Of a DNA stretch of 64,000 bases, positions 1-12,905 are shown piece after piece. How positions within the stretch are numbered: the first letter of the stretch is position 1; the number at the start of each line of letters is the position of its first letter. Origin of the DNA: Gordionus sp. m RMFG-2023. Taxonomy: Eukaryota; Nematomorpha; Gordioida; Chordodea; Parachordodidae. The notes below the pieces were generated by a model that was given only the letters and a program-made list of their open reading frames with translations, was not told the origin of the DNA and did not search any database. The translations under genes and the position numbers were made by a program. Where the stretch lies: contig NC_088776.1 in the NCBI RefSeq assembly GCF_954871325.1, positions 8,253,985 through 8,317,984 of the forward strand, read 5' to 3'.

Positions 1-2839
1 GTTAGTAGAAGTCACAACTGGAGTGAATAAAAAGTTTTTAAAATTTTTGTATTTGTTTATCTTTTTAATTTCAGCCTGTGTTATTAAATTGAAATTTATG
101 TTTGAAGGGAATGATGAAACACACGTGTAGTCCCATATGAGTGATTTGCCGAGGGCCCAAGGTATGGTTGTCATACCATCAGGTCTTAAACCATCTACTT
201 GAGATAAATTTGATGGTTCGAGATTGTTAGGAATGTGTGCAGCTGTTAAGCTTCTATTTATTATATGGTTTACAGCTGAGGGGCGTTGATGTCGCCCTTG
301 ACTAAAAATGCAATTTAAGCCATGTCTACCCTTTGAATCAACGTGTGATTTTCATTTGACGCAGGCATGAGGTTTTGTAATTATCATTAATATTGAATGG
401 CATTTTTGTAATTTAAATAAATACCATTTTTTGTTTCTTAACAGAAAGATATGGCCCTTATTAAATCATTTGATAAATAATTTCGGAACGGCAAAATATA
501 CACTCAATTCATCTGAAAAACAAAAATAAGACAATGTAATAAGCAACAATTTATTTTCTAGATATAATTTTGTTGATCATAGTTCAAAAAAAGTATAAGA
601 ATCATCTTTTTATATATAAAAACATGAATAAAATCCATATATCGACTAGATATTAAATACGGCTAGAAATCAACATCAATTTTTTTTACAGGATAAAATA
701 TTATTATTTTTATTTCATGATAACAAATAATGATGCAAACATTAATCATTCAGCATTATAAATAACAATTTTGTCTGTAGAATTAATCCAGTAGATTTTG
801 TGTTATCTCCAATAATACGAGATAAGATTTGTTATTTCTTCTAAAAAATATTAAAACAGACCTGATTTTGTCATGATTATCTATTAAGGGGTTTGCACGG
901 GGTTTCCCAGTTTTCCTTATTACCTATTCAGGTGTTTTGTATACTAAGAGCTAACCCGTAGAATAACTGGTGAATGAGAACCCTTCATTTGATGTTAAAT
1001 TAATTGGAAATTTAACTATTTCCGGACTTGAGAAAAAATTTTCAGAATTATTATGGGTTGAGCTGGACTTATAAAATATTCCTCAAAATTAATGTGGACT
1101 TAGACCTAGCTTGGGAAAATCTTTCATAAATTATGGGACGGGCTTGGGAAATATCTTTTAAAATTATTATGGGTTGGACCAGGGTTGAGAAAATTTTTTT
1201 AAGATTATTAAGGTCTTGAACACTGGGTTTTTTAATACTATGGGCCAGACATTGGCCTAAAAAAAAATTTTTTGCAGGCCGGACCTGATTAAAAAACTAA
1301 GTACCATTAGGATCTCTGATTCTGATTGCACTTTTAAATGCATTGATTTTTAAAAATTTTAGTTCCGAACTACCAAAGTTATTATAGTCTTAGACCGGGC
1401 TTAGGGAAATATTTTCGAAATTATTGTGAACTTGGACCTGGCTTGGGATTTTTCAAATTAAATATTAGCCATAGGTAATCAATAATATTTTAACAAAGAA
1501 TTTTGATTTAGGTCTCAAGTAAAAGCTAATTTAAATATATTTTAATAGTATCTTAGCCTTATTGGGTTGGACTAGGCCTGAAAGGGAGGGCGGAGCTGGG
1601 TAATAAGAATAAACATTAGATATGGTTTTTAAACAAAAGGTAACATCTATCGTAAAAAAACTAAGAAAATTCTCAATCGCCGTCATTTTTGACAGGTTAT
1701 CTACTAGTTAAATATAAATTTCCTTAAGTTGGATCTCCCACCTGACCATGTTTTTTGCTATTTGGCAAATGTTAAGTTTTTAATAGAATATTAACCAATA
1801 GATTTTTTCAAACATTGATTACAAAAGTATAAAATAAAAACCCATATTATAAATTTAGTTTGTTTTGAAATTTTGCGGACAAATAAATTTAATAAAATAG
1901 TAAACTACTATCTTAACCTTTTTGGTGATCGTCATAATATTTAATAAAATTTTGAATAATTAGTAGTATTACTACCATATTTTATATTTATCTTTAACTA
2001 ATTATTTTATTGAAAGTGATGTAGCAGAAAATAAACTAAATGCATTATGGTTGTAATTTAATGATGGTATTATTACAAAAATATAAACAAATGTAGCTTA
2101 GCGCTAACTTTTGTATTATTATTTTAGATACATATATTCGCTAAGAAATAACAGATATATTTTTTAGAACAACTATCATTGATATCAAATAATAATTTAA
2201 AAAAATATTATTAAAGACTCCCTTAAGAAATAACTTTAGATTGAATAATTAATATAAAATCTATAGTAAAATAATATCCTTCCACAACAGATAATTTTAA
2301 ATGTCAGAATCATATTAAACTACATTTCTATTAAATTATATTTATTAAAGTATTTATTTGAATAAAAAATATTTCGAACCTTTTTCACATGTAATTTGCA
2401 TTTTTTTTTTGGTCTATGGGGATCAAACCTTAATCCCCGTGGCTACGCCGCGTTCAATAAAGTGTTTGCGGGAAAACCTCACATAATAGCCACCCCACCC
2501 CCTGACCTTAACAAAATTTTGGCTCTGCCTAACATCTATTGAATTGTTAAAGCTAGCTCTAAGTTAAAGATATAACACATTTTTAAAGTAATATTTTAAA
2601 ATGAGACTAAATATTCTCATGTATTTTCATTATTAACTACCTTATTTGTTGCATCTTATTCATTGAACTGTTTAAAAACGGCACAATTATTATGTATAAT
2701 AAATTTTATTAACAATAACATGTATCTTTAAATTTAGAATTGAGGAAAAGAAAGATATTTATTTAAGATCTAATTTTAACTTTTAAAAAATAATTACAAA
2801 TATTTAAAAAAATTAAATTTAATAGAAAATTTGCTAAGA
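1..2839. other. Gene-free AT-rich stretch with degenerate repeats
   Basis: No open frame with family resemblance was found on either strand. Roughly 1,000-1,310 has the texture of an old copy of the GGCC-rich hAT-like repeat seen elsewhere in the window (repeated short gggcttgg/ggcc words separated by A/T runs, ending near 1,310 with gatctctga). Around 2,405-2,525 is a GC-richer patch containing gtggctacgcc, like the ends of other degenerate elements here. The rest is simple AT-rich sequence. Confidence 0.6.
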
Positions 2840-2895
2840 CACACTCCAGTTATAGATGTATTCTTTCCTACCTATTTAATACGTGCTTTCATAAT

Positions 2896-3079
2896 TTTAA
2901 TAGAATCAATTAACCTTAAAGGCAATTGTTAATATGATTAATTGTATTCAAATATATTGTTAATTGTATATGATGATTAATTGATGTATTTAGATTGATT
3001 TGTAAAAGATATATAAACTGATGTACAAAAATATAAGATTAAATTATAATAAATATTTTACTAATAATAAAATATCACA
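2896..3079 (+). repeat. 5' LTR of the Gypsy-type fossil
   Basis: A 184 bp AT-rich repeat, starting tttaatag and ending tatcaca, matches 6,040-6,227 in direct orientation. Confidence 0.8.
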
Positions 3080-6039
3080 ATGGCGCAGTCAACAGGAAAG
3101 AGGACAAAAAATCATTTTTATTAGGAAATATTGGATTAGACGTTTATTCAAAAATATTTACTTCGTGTTTACCAATGACATTAGCCGAAATATCATAAGA
3201 TGATATAATTAAACTTTTGAAAAATAATTACTCGAAGAAAACTAATTTTATGTTAGGGAGATATTATTTTAAAACGGAACAAGAAGGAGATACGATTGCA
3301 GAATATATAAATAAATTAAGGATAAAAACGAATACTTGTGATTTTAAAGAGATGTATAATACAGTTAATGAGGTTTGGTGGGATAATATTGAACATAAAT
3401 TTTCATCATAATTTACTATGAAATTAGGTTTATTGAAAGAGTTTAAAGCAAGTTTATCGGTAAAACTCAACCCCAACTTTCAATGTCTTAAAAGCAGACC
3501 GATACCATTTGCGTGGATGACAAAACTAGAAACGGAATTACAAAAACTGGAATCCATTAGGAAAACTAAAATACTAAAATATTCTGATTGTGCCTGTACT
3601 GAAAAAATGGATCCTCACAAATTTGCGGTGATTTTCGACAGACGGTTAATGCGAATATTTTGAATGATAAATATCCTATACCCAGAATTAACGAATTATT
3701 AGCCACACTAGGTAATGGATCCAAATATCCACTATTAGATTTATCAGAAGCGCATTTTCAATTGCACTAGATGAGAAGGCAAAAAGGCTGTTGGTGATCA
3801 ACACATCTCGTGTATTGTATCACTTCACACGACTTCCGTTTGGAGCATCCTCAACGTCCGCCATTTTTCATAAGCAATGGATTCGTTATTAAAAGGACTA
3901 CCTGGGGTAGCTGTTTATTTGGAAGGAATATTAATAACTTGGAAATCAATTAAGATTCATAAGAAAAATTTGATAAATGTATTAAAGACTTTAGAAATAA
4001 ACGGCATGAAATTAAATCTTAAAAAATGCTAATTTTTTTAAAGAAAATATTAAATTCCTATATCATACCATTAGCAAAGAGGAAATCACAACAACAAATA
4101 CGAATGTCAATGCAATAAAGTATTACAAGCTTTTATCGATATAATTAATTATTATCAAAATTTTATAAACAATTTTTCGACTATTCCCTCTCCGTTATAT
4201 AGGCTTTAAAAAAAAATGTGCCATGGAAATGGACAAATAATGAAACAAAAGTAATTAATAAATTTAAAAAATTAATATCAGAAGCACCAAAAACCGATTG
4301 GATTTGCTTCTCGAACAGTAAGCCTAAAGAAATTACAGTCAGATAGAGCGTGATGTTTTAGCAATAAAATAATTGGCAAACATTTTACTATAATCACTGA
4401 TGATAAACCACTTATATCGTTACTTAATACACATAAAAGGATAACAGATATGTCATGAAGATTAGTACGATTGTCATTACTTAGCAAATTATTATTAAGA
4501 ACTGCAACTTCGAGGGACGAAAAAAAAATGGTAATGAGGATATGCTCCCCCGGTTCCCAATTGACGGTAAACTATCTACTTTGGGAAGTGTTAGATATTA
4601 ATTTAATAGTATTGGATGCTCCACAATTTATTTCAGCGTTAGATATAAAATCACAGATAAGAAATGACCCAGTATTATCAAAGGTTTTACGTTACATTGC
4701 AACTTGGTGGCCGTAGATATTAGAGGAAAATCTAAAACCGATTTTCCAGCCCCGAAATGAACTCACGATGTAGGCAAGGTGAATATTATAGGAATTAAGA
4801 ACCATAATTCCAAAAATATTACAGGTAAATATTTAGCCTTTTTTACATATGGGGCATCAGGGTTATACTGAAGCAAAATTATTGGCATAAGAGAATGTTT
4901 GGTAGCTGAATATTAACGAAGATATCGAATTACATGGGAAGATTTGTGAATTATGTCAACAAATAATCCTGGCGATAAAATGATCATTGGAAAATGGCCC
5001 TCCGCAAATAAACCAGATAGTGTTGTTAAACTACCTAACTTTAGTCAACTGAAGACCATACTTTTATCCAAAAATATTATAATCAAGAAGATTGATTCAA
5101 TTTTTAGGCTAAAAGCTTAACTAAGCCACAATAGAGATAGTCAAAGTTAAGTAATTTAACAAACTAAAACCAGGAGTATAAATTTCGAACCAATTAAAGG
5201 AGATATATATATCTAGTAATATGGATGGTTTTAGTAAATATCCTGAAATACAAAAACTGTCAACAAATAATTTTACTGAAGTTAGAAAAATATTGTTAAG
5301 ACTTTTTGTTATTTTCGGTTAGCCAATACTATTAATATGGATAATGGGCCCCCATTTAAGTAGAGAATTCAGTATATTTTGCCAATAATTATCAATTAGA
5401 AATGTATATAATGCTCCGTACCACCTTAGAACCAACGAAAAAGTGGAGCGGTTTGTACAAACTTTAAAAAAAATAATGATTCTAATAAAATACAAGATTT
5501 TTTGCTTACTTATCAAAATATGCCACAAATAACCTCAAAATAATTACCAAGTTCAATTATGCTTAAATTTCAACCCATAGGACCCTTAAAATTAATAAAA
5601 CCAATTTATCCTCTTCCATACCCCAGTTACCAGGTTTTTTAAATATAAATGAGAAAATATATGCATAAGATTTTGAAAAAAATATTTGGATACCAGGTAT
5701 CATTGTTAAAGAACAGGACCAATGAAATTTTTAGCTAAGATGAAATTAGGTTTATGGAAAAAACATATTAATCATTTAAAATATAGGATCCCAATTTTAA
5801 AATAGGGAGGAAGGAAAAGAAGTAGAAACTACCATTAATGAATGAAATTGATCTTATACAAAACTCGATAACAAAAGACATTAATCCGATACAAGACTCG
5901 ATAATCAAAAACACCATCATAAATGAAAGATTGAAATTGACAGGATCAACCCGCAGTAGAGAACGAAAGTACAATTAGCCGTTATCCAAAACGGATAAGA
6001 AAACATTTTACCCTTAGAGTTCAAAAAGGAGAGAATGGA

Positions 6040-6227
6040 TATAATAGAATCAATTAACATTAAAGTCAATTGATAATATGATTAATTGTATTAAAATATA
6101 TTGTTAATTGTGTTTGACTTAATTGATATATTTAGATTGATTTGTAAATGATATATAAACTGATGTACAAAAATATAAGATATAGTTAAATTATAATAAA
6201 TTAGTTCATTAATAATAAAATATCACA
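6040..6227 (+). repeat. 3' LTR of the Gypsy-type fossil
   Basis: Direct repeat of 2,896-3,079, starting tataatag and ending tatcaca. It is preceded by the purine-rich stretch aaaaaggagagaatgga and followed by the ATAAT target duplication. Confidence 0.8.
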
Positions 6228-6362
6228 ATAATCAATTTCCCAAATAATAAAAATAACATGGTCAAAAACGCACTAAGGTAATTAAATACTATATAATTGG
6301 AAAATGGTTATGAATGCACTCATTAAATAGGTAAGAAGGAATACATCTATAACTGGAATGTG

Positions 6363-7903
6363 ATTTTGATATTTAATGGAAGGGGAATGTATTCTATTTT
6401 TAACTTAACCACTCCCCAATATTATTTTTATATGTGTAATCACATCCGTATGATTTTAAATGTATAATATAATTTTAATGAATAGTATGATTTTAAATGT
6501 GCATGTCTATTTCTTAAAATAAGATATGTGGTTAACGGCCGTAATATAGCGTTTAATCCATTTTAGATATTCATTTGTTCAAAGATAAAGAAATAATGAA
6601 AACTAAAGGAGACTCGGTCAAGGGCAATATAAAAGCAACCCGATGGCTTACCAGCAGGTTAGCGAGATCGAATCCCCAATAAAAATGAGACCACAACATA
6701 GTTAGTCTGTCCCTAATTAAACCTGAACTGATTACCCTTTTTTTAATACAAATTGAACCCGATGTAACTCAACCCCTGCAAATAAAAACGGGTTCAAATT
6801 CCTGCAAAAAATAATAAATAAAGCATAGACATATAGCCATGTTGGAAATTCCCTTTCCTTCAAAAATTTGTATCATAAATGCCATTTTAAGCGATTAAAT
6901 TATTTTCCCATATACACCCCATCATATCCCGCCTTTATCTACCAAAATAATGTATACAATATATTACTATAAACAAGAAGTTAAAAGAAATCTGAGAAAA
7001 ATTTAATAATTTTTAAATGGCGACTATAAAATTTAATGAAAAGATATTTTTATTTAAAAAAAGTCAAATCGAAAATTATTTTTATAAAATATAACATAAC
7101 CAAAGGCTCCGAACCCGAGCCAATATTTGTTTTGGTTTGGATCCCTGATTAATTATATAACTAATAACCCCCCCCCCTTCCTCTCTTACAACAAAATCCT
7201 GGCCACGTTTATGAAATAATGAAAAGTTTAGTTCATAGAATAATATTATTGGTTTTTTGTTATATAAGTATTTTTATTAAAAGAGTAAAAGGAAGGGTTA
7301 TCCTATTTACTAAATCCCAGAATACAAAAACCACATGATTCGAATATATAACCTGGGTCGCTTCTAAAATACATATTTTTATGAAGCTTTAAGGCTTATT
7401 TTTAATAAATATTTTTTCCCTGTGTCCCTAAATCATTTTATTAATATCGTTTCCTTCTTTATCTCAAGCAACAACAAATGGTGAAAAATCAAAATATATT
7501 ATACAATATGAAATATGATATATAATCAATTTATAATTATCTATTATCATTGTTTATATATTGTTATGTATTTGATGATCCTAGGTTGTTTAAGTTTAAT
7601 ATGCATTTATTTTTGCTCTGATTTATTAGTATTAAAAAAAGACTTACTTTCTAGTTAATTTAATGTGTATTGTTAAATCAACACCATTTTAATTTCTAAA
7701 AAATTGCAAAATCAAAGAACGAATTGGTAAAATATATTAAATTTTTGATAAGAAAATTATAAAGATTAAAAAAATCTTTTAAATTATGGTCATTCAATAA
7801 TTTTGGTTATGAAGGTAAAGAAAGCATTTGAGATATATTTTACATTTGTGTTAAATATTCATGTACATTCACATATTATAAATAATTATAGTAGAATATA
7901 AAT
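6363..7903. other. Gene-free stretch with a poly-C relic
   Basis: No gene is recognised. About 7,165-7,210 contains a run of about ten C followed by a ctggccacg segment, a pattern seen at the ends of other degenerate elements in the window. A weak tRNA-promoter-like patch near 6,640-6,690 was considered and not accepted. Confidence 0.5.
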
Positions 7904-8008
7904 CAGTGACGAAGCGTCAAGTTCACTACTAAGCAATCAAAAATTTTTTTTATATATTTTAGTCAAACTCAAACCATAAAAACATTAAGATTTATAAATA
8001 AGTGGTAA

Positions 8009-9140
8009 TCATCTTTGTTTTTGAGTAAAATGATCAAGTACTGCATTATAAAAGTTATCGCTAGATTTTAAATTTTTTAATAATTTATTTTCAATCAAAA
8101 TCAAAGATAGATTGGATAATCGATTTTGGCTCATCCTGTTTCTGCAATAAGATTTGATTCTTCTTAAAGATGAAAAACTAGTTCTGCACTTGCTGTTGTT
8201 GAAGCCAAAGTTAAGATGAATTTGCATAATTTAAAAACTCTTTTAAACTTTTCATCAAATCGGTGCATATTAAAAATTCAAGTATTTCATTAACATTCTT
8301 TTTCTTTCTAAATTCAACATCCCGAAACACTATCTTTAATTCGGTTTCCAGCTTGTGTAAGTCGAAAAATTGAGAATAAGTGCCGTTTAAATTATCTAAT
8401 AAATATTTTGGGAAATTTTAATTATTTAGAATTTACTAATATCTAACAATTCGACGAATTTAATATATTTTGGTGTAATACATATCAAATAGAATTAATC
8501 AATATCGCTTGATAGTCCAATAAAAACTGTACTATTTCTAAATGATGTTTCAATAGTAAATTTTCTTCCGCGAGCAAATAAATTAATTCAATATAATATC
8601 ATCTATTTACTGAATTAGAAAATTCATCATCACCACGGAATACGAGCTCCTGAATTATAAGAAAACACATAGTTGATCAATATTTTCATTATTTCTCTAT
8701 TTGATTTGACTTTAGAATTATGCTGTTCAATTGATATTTTGCTCATCGAATCTATCATATTTGCCCAATTTTGGCCAAATGTTTTTAATTAAATCGACTG
8801 CAAATGAGCGGTTGATTCTTCATGCCCTTTAAATGCCTTTGAAAAATTATTCATATCCGAAAATCCTTTATCATGCCAAATATATTTTTCCTTTGGAAAA
8901 AATAGGCATGACCAACAATATAGAGAATTAGAGAATTAGAAAATTCACATCCAGTGAGCCATTCATATTTTTCATATTTATCGATAGAAAAGTTACGGAT
9001 GCAAGGATTTCTTTTTTTAAGTTTTGTAAAATTGGTTTTGGTCTTTCTTTCTTAATAATCAATTTTTTCGCATCGAAATTTCTTGAGCTAAATGATAATG
9101 TTAATAAATTTTCAATAATACAATTATAATTATTAAACAT
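8009..9140 (-). pseudogene. hAT/TTF-zinc-finger transposase remnant
   Basis: Read on the minus strand, the blocks appear in family order. First a TTF zinc finger (about 8,960 down to 8,850: KYEWLTGC, then LYCW and KYIWHDKGFSD), next NFSKAFKGHE (about 8,840), then IEQHNSKVKSNREIMK (about 8,720) and a degenerate RGDDEFSNSVNR block (about 8,600). Last is the hAT C-terminal dimerisation block, FSSLRRIKSYCRNRMSQ, in 8,009-8,227. These match the zf-TTF plus DUF4371 plus hAT-C proteins related to ZMYM1. The blocks lie in different frames with stops between them, so this is a pseudogene. A domesticated host gene is unlikely because TIRs flank it. Confidence 0.75.
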
Positions 9141-9354
9141 TAATTAAGGATTTTAAAAACGAAAAATTTTTTATTTTAAAAAAGTAAGGAAAAAAATATT
9201 ATATAAAAAAATTTCTTTCTCTTTTATTTATTAAAAAAATAAGCATTTTTTAATTTGTTTTCTCAATGCTTATTTTTTAATAGTAAAATTACACAATACC
9301 ATCGCGTGATTTTCTCTTTATTTATTAAAAAATAAAATATTAAATTTGCTTCCC

Positions 9355-9560
9355 TAATGTATATTTTTTTAACGTAGTAAAAAATAATGGTAAATTTTTT
9401 AAAGTAGTAAAAAATAATAGTAAATTTTTTAACGTAGTAAAAATAATATTAATTTTTTAAAGTTAAAAAAATTATATTAATCTTTTTAACGTTATAAAAA
9501 TTATATTAATCTTTAAACGTTATAAAAAATTATATTAATTTTTTTAAAGAAGTCAGTTTA
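9355..9560. repeat. Short tandem repeat array, ~30-37 bp unit
   Basis: Five to six imperfect copies of a unit with a core like ttttttaacgtagtaaaaa follow one another inside the left (5') part of the hAT element. Units drift toward ttttaacgttataaaaa on the right. Such subterminal arrays are common in hAT elements. Confidence 0.65.
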
Positions 9561-9668
9561 CTTTATTTAGCATAGTACAAAGATTATATTAAGTTTATTT
9601 AAAAATTTTGTAAGAAAAATTTCAAGGGAATCAATGCTTCCCTTGCTTCTATGGACGCTTCTTCACTG

Positions 9669-10425
9669 ATATACTGGACCGACAAACAACATAAGACCGC
9701 CGAGATTGAATTGCCTTTTTTAAAAATAATTTGTCATCTTTTAGCACCCCATTTGTAAAAAGTTACCACAACTTCACACGTTAAGGCAGAAGGCAGTATT
9801 TTGGGGAGCGTATCATATCGCTGATACAACTATAAAAATATATTTAGGAAATCCTTTCACAATTTAAACTATTTATTTTTATTTTTTTGTAATAAGTCCA
9901 TTGTTAATTATTATTATTTTCATCTTTCCTAGTCAATTATAACTGAAGATAAGCATTATAATTATTATATTCTATAATTGTTTTTAATGGGGTAATTTTT
10001 AACCTATATTTTATAATATAAGTGAATATTTATAAGGGAAGTCGTTTGCTAACAAATATGGAGTTGATGATAAAGATTTATTTTTATCCATCATGCCAAC
10101 AAAAAAATTAAACTTTTATAGCTTTTATATTATATAAATTTTAATTGTACACCTAATAATTATCATCTAAATTTAGCCAATAATACATATTTGGAAAAAT
10201 ATATTTTTTTAAATTTATATATTTCAAAATCGTATTGATAAAGAAAAATAAGGATAGTTTGTAAATCATATGGTAGAAAACAATAGTCTTTATTTCGATA
10301 AAATAAAACAAATGATGATTTGAAATACATTAATATGGTTTTTTAAATTCTGGACAATACATGAAATAAGTGCAATATTAGAATACTCATTTAGAGTTTA
10401 TGAAATGCATTTATTGCTATAATCA
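9669..10425. promoter_or_regulatory. Presumed 5' flank of the DYRK gene
   Basis: The 757 bp between the hAT element and the kinase start codon contain no gene. It is AT-rich with many TATA-like words, so no single promoter element can be chosen. The kinase promoter is inferred to lie here from position only. Confidence 0.35.
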
Positions 10426-11856
10426 ATGTCGGATAAACTCACTCCTGATGAATCTCCAGATTGGGAACGTCCTAATTCTGACTTGTCTAGTCCTGAACCT
10501 AACTTTCTTAGTCCTAACACCGCTCTTAGATTATACAAAAGTAAACTATCTCATTATGAACATATTGAAATCACAGATTATGGTCAAATTTATTATCTTG
10601 GTGAAAATGCAAATAAAATTGGTGGTATTATGACAGGGAAAGAAAATAATTCAGGATATGATGATGAAAACGGCAGCTATATACCAGTAGTTCATGATCA
10701 TATTGAATATCGTTATGAAGTATTAAAGGTTATAGGAAAAGGAAGTTTTGGGAGTGTCATCAAAGTTTATGATCATAAGTCTTCACAATATTTAGCTTTG
10801 AAAATGGTAAGAAATGAGCCACGTTTTCATAGACAAGTTCAAGAAGAAATTAAAATTTTAGAATTTTTAAAGAAACTTGATAAAGATAATTCTTCCAATA
10901 TTATTCATATAATTGATCATTTTATGTTCCGTAGTCATCAGTGTATGATGTTTGAGCTACTTAGTTATAATTTATATGAACTCATAAAGAAAAATAAATT
11001 TCAGGGCTTTAGTCTTCAAATTATTCGTAAATTTGCATATTCTATTCTTCAATGCTTGGATTTGTTATTTATTCACAGAATAATTCATTGTGACATGAAA
11101 CCTGAAAATATTTTGCTGAAACAACCTGGTCGAACAGGTATTAAGATAATTGATTTTGGATCAAGTTGCTTTGAAAATGAAATTGTTTACACTTACATAC
11201 AATCTCGATTTTACAGAGCCCCTGAAATAATTCTTGGATGTCCTTATACAGTTGCTATAGATATGTGGAGTTTTGGCTGTATTTTGGCTGAACTCTTTAC
11301 TGGCTACCCTATTTTCCCTGGTGAGAGTGAAACTGATCAGCTAGCTCTTATAATTGAAGTGTTGGGTGCACCGCCTGAGCGTGTTCTAGAAAAATCAAAA
11401 AGAACCAAACATTTTTTTACTTCTAAAGGCTTTCCCCGATATTGCAATACTAGCCAAGCAGCAGATGGTTCTACTATATTATTAGGGGGGAGGTCTAAAA
11501 GAGGAAAACTCAGGGGTCCACCAGGAAGTAAAGACTTTAACACAGCCCTTAAGGGTTGCAAAGACCTGCTATTTGCAGACTTTCTACGTAAATGTTTAAC
11601 TTGGGATCCTAGAACTAGAATTACCCCACCCCAAGCCCTCAAGCATCAATGGCTGAGACGACGTATACTACCTAAAACACCATCTCAAGGGTTAGATAAT
11701 CAAACACCTAGCCAAACAGATGATAATGAAGTATTAAGTAAAAAAGCTAGAGACACTCATGCCAAATATGAAAATGATATAAACAGAGAGGAATTAGAAA
11801 TAAACCAATCTCCCAAATTAGAAAAACCTACTAAATTTTTTTTTGGAAAAAAATAA
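10426..11856 (+). CDS. DYRK2/3/4-class dual-specificity protein kinase, intronless
   Basis: A complete 476-residue DYRK (CMGC) kinase, which autophosphorylates its activation-loop tyrosine and then phosphorylates Ser/Thr substrates. Residues 35-95 match the class II accessory region, including [16 protein letters not shown] and the DH-box-like [10 protein letters not shown]. The kinase domain runs from about 97 to 412: glycine loop GKGSFGSV (104-111), catalytic Lys126 in [13 protein letters not shown] (221-228, Asp223), DFG (243-245) and YTY activation motif (255-257). The [11 protein letters not shown] and GRS segments are typical of DYRK2/3. HCDM replaces the usual HCDL, a conservative change. 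The N-terminus is shorter than in human DYRK2. The first ATG of the frame was chosen. No intron interrupts it, unlike the AHCY genes nearby, so a retrocopy origin is possible. No poly(A) scar is clear. All catalytic residues are intact. Confidence 0.93.
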   Translation: MSDKLTPDESPDWERPNSDLSSPEPNFLSPNTALRLYKSKLSHYEHIEITDYGQIYYLGENANKIGGIMTGKENNSGYDDENGSYIPVVHDHIEYRYEVLKVIGKGSFGSVIKVYDHKSSQYLALKMVRNEPRFHRQVQEEIKILEFLKKLDKDNSSNIIHIIDHFMFRSHQCMMFELLSYNLYELIKKNKFQGFSLQIIRKFAYSILQCLDLLFIHRIIHCDMKPENILLKQPGRTGIKIIDFGSSCFENEIVYTYIQSRFYRAPEIILGCPYTVAIDMWSFGCILAELFTGYPIFPGESETDQLALIIEVLGAPPERVLEKSKRTKHFFTSKGFPRYCNTSQAADGSTILLGGRSKRGKLRGPPGSKDFNTALKGCKDLLFADFLRKCLTWDPRTRITPPQALKHQWLRRRILPKTPSQGLDNQTPSQTDDNEVLSKKARDTHAKYENDINREELEINQSPKLEKPTKFFFGKK

Positions 11857-11894
11857 ATAAAATTCCCTTTAATATTTCAATTGTGAGTATTAAC

Positions 11895-11900
11895 AATAAA
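11895..11900 (+). terminator. Candidate polyadenylation signal of the DYRK gene
   Basis: AATAAA lies about 40 bp after the stop codon. Other AATAAA words occur nearby, as expected in AT-rich DNA, so the assignment is positional. Confidence 0.4.
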
Positions 11901-12694
11901 TAAAAACATAGAATTATTAAATACTTTCATCATATATATGGTTTAATAACCGATTAATATATAAAATAAGATGAATTTATTTGTAATATCCAAACACATT
12001 TATAATATATCCTGCCCATCTCACTTATTTTCATGCATTTGGCTCTTATTAATGAATTGTTTTAAATCCCAATTTTATAAATTTGATGTTAGCCTAGACA
12101 TTAATATGCATAATAGTTTTTTTGAATATGGTTTTGATTACATTCCATCATATTTGGTAATCTTTTCTTTTTAAATTGATTATAAATTTAAAAACTAATG
12201 CATTTACTATATATATAATTATAACTTTTGATTATATTATAATACCTGTATTTATTGAGTATGATAATTATTTATATTTAAAATTTTCAAATTATTTATC
12301 AATTTATATTTTTTAGAAAAATTTGCATTTTCTTGACTACACAAAATATTTATATAATAGCAAATGCTAAATAGAGCTATAACTTATATCCCTTTATATT
12401 CAGCTAATAGTATAAATTCTAATTTATTGATGTTCAAGTCCGCTTAAAGTTATATCACTTCAATAAAGTACGTTTTTTAAATACCTATTTTTTGATAATG
12501 CTTCTATATATTTTTATGTTTTTTATTATTTTTTTATTTAATTAGTTATAAAGATTTTATTTTAAATTTAGTGAACAAATTATGTTAATGTAAATGTTTG
12601 TATCAAATATATTATACAATGTCAGATATGAATATGAACGAATAAATAATAAACAAATGTCTTTTTAAACAAAATCAGTTTTGCGATTTTATAC

Positions 12695-12905
12695 CTTTGA
12701 ATGTTAATCGGCTAACCCGATATTTTAGTCAAAAGATTTAACGCAAGCATGGAGGTTTTAATCATAGATGGAAGAAAGGTTTTTTCACTTTGTAACGAAT
12801 TTTAAGGCTTGCGTAATATTTTTTTGTTTAAAATCTTATTGGCTAAATCGAGCAGTTTAGCTAAACTATTTAAGTTGAGATGCATCTTTTGGCATCTAAC
12901 GATTT
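12695..12905. mobile_element. Palindromic MITE (P family), degenerate copy
   Basis: Related words in inverted order: a left arm with atcggctaacccgatatttt, a centre with atagatggaagaaaggttt, and a right arm with aaggcttgcgtaatat followed by aaaatcttattggctaaatcg. The same plan is seen at about 15,055, 22,285, 36,430, 45,455, 48,105, 57,255 and 59,255. No coding capacity. Confidence 0.55.

Larger units (their letters stand above)
2896..6227 (+). mobile_element. Ty3/Gypsy-type LTR retrotransposon fossil
   Basis: A 3.3 kb LTR element bounded by direct repeats at 2,896-3,079 and 6,040-6,227 and by a 5-bp target duplication ATAAT (2,891-2,895 and 6,228-6,232). A likely primer-binding site (tggcgcagtc) starts just after the left LTR at 3,081, and a purine tract precedes the right LTR. 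Parts in order: gag-like (about 3,217-3,411), reverse-transcriptase-like (about 3,430-4,080, with LDLSEAHFQ), RNase-H-like (about 4,300-4,470) and integrase-like (about 4,830-5,700). RT before integrase fits Ty3/Gypsy. It is clearly broken, with well over ten breaks. The LTRs differ by roughly a tenth by eye, so it is not recent. Confidence 0.8.
2840..6362. mobile_element. Non-autonomous TIR element split by an LTR fossil
   Basis: The two ends are inverted copies of one another: cacactccagttatagatg at 2,840 and its near-perfect complement ending at 6,362. The match continues inward through a tattc-ttcctacctatttaat segment for about 45 bp. Without the LTR element inserted between 2,896 and 6,227 the host element would be only about 190 bp, the size of a MITE. 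No transposase frame of its own is visible. Superfamily unassigned. Confidence 0.7.
7904..9668 (-). mobile_element. hAT-type DNA transposon, TTF/ZMYM1-like class
   Basis: A 1,765 bp element with terminal inverted repeats: cagtgacgaagcgtc at 7,904 against the complement of gacgcttcttcactg ending at 9,668 (14 of 15 match). The flanking 8-mers atataaat and atatactg agree at the first five bases, so the target duplication is eroded. The minus-strand interior encodes pieces of a transposase with an N-terminal TTF-type zinc finger and a C-terminal hAT dimerisation region. It is too broken to be active. Confidence 0.75.

Noticed and set aside
6640-6690. Possible tRNA or SINE promoter (gatcgaatcccc resembling a B box)
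   Set aside because: A and B boxes are not correctly spaced and no cloverleaf can be drawn.
11337-11642. 101-codon minus-strand frame
   Set aside because: It is antisense to the conserved DYRK kinase domain and has no family resemblance.
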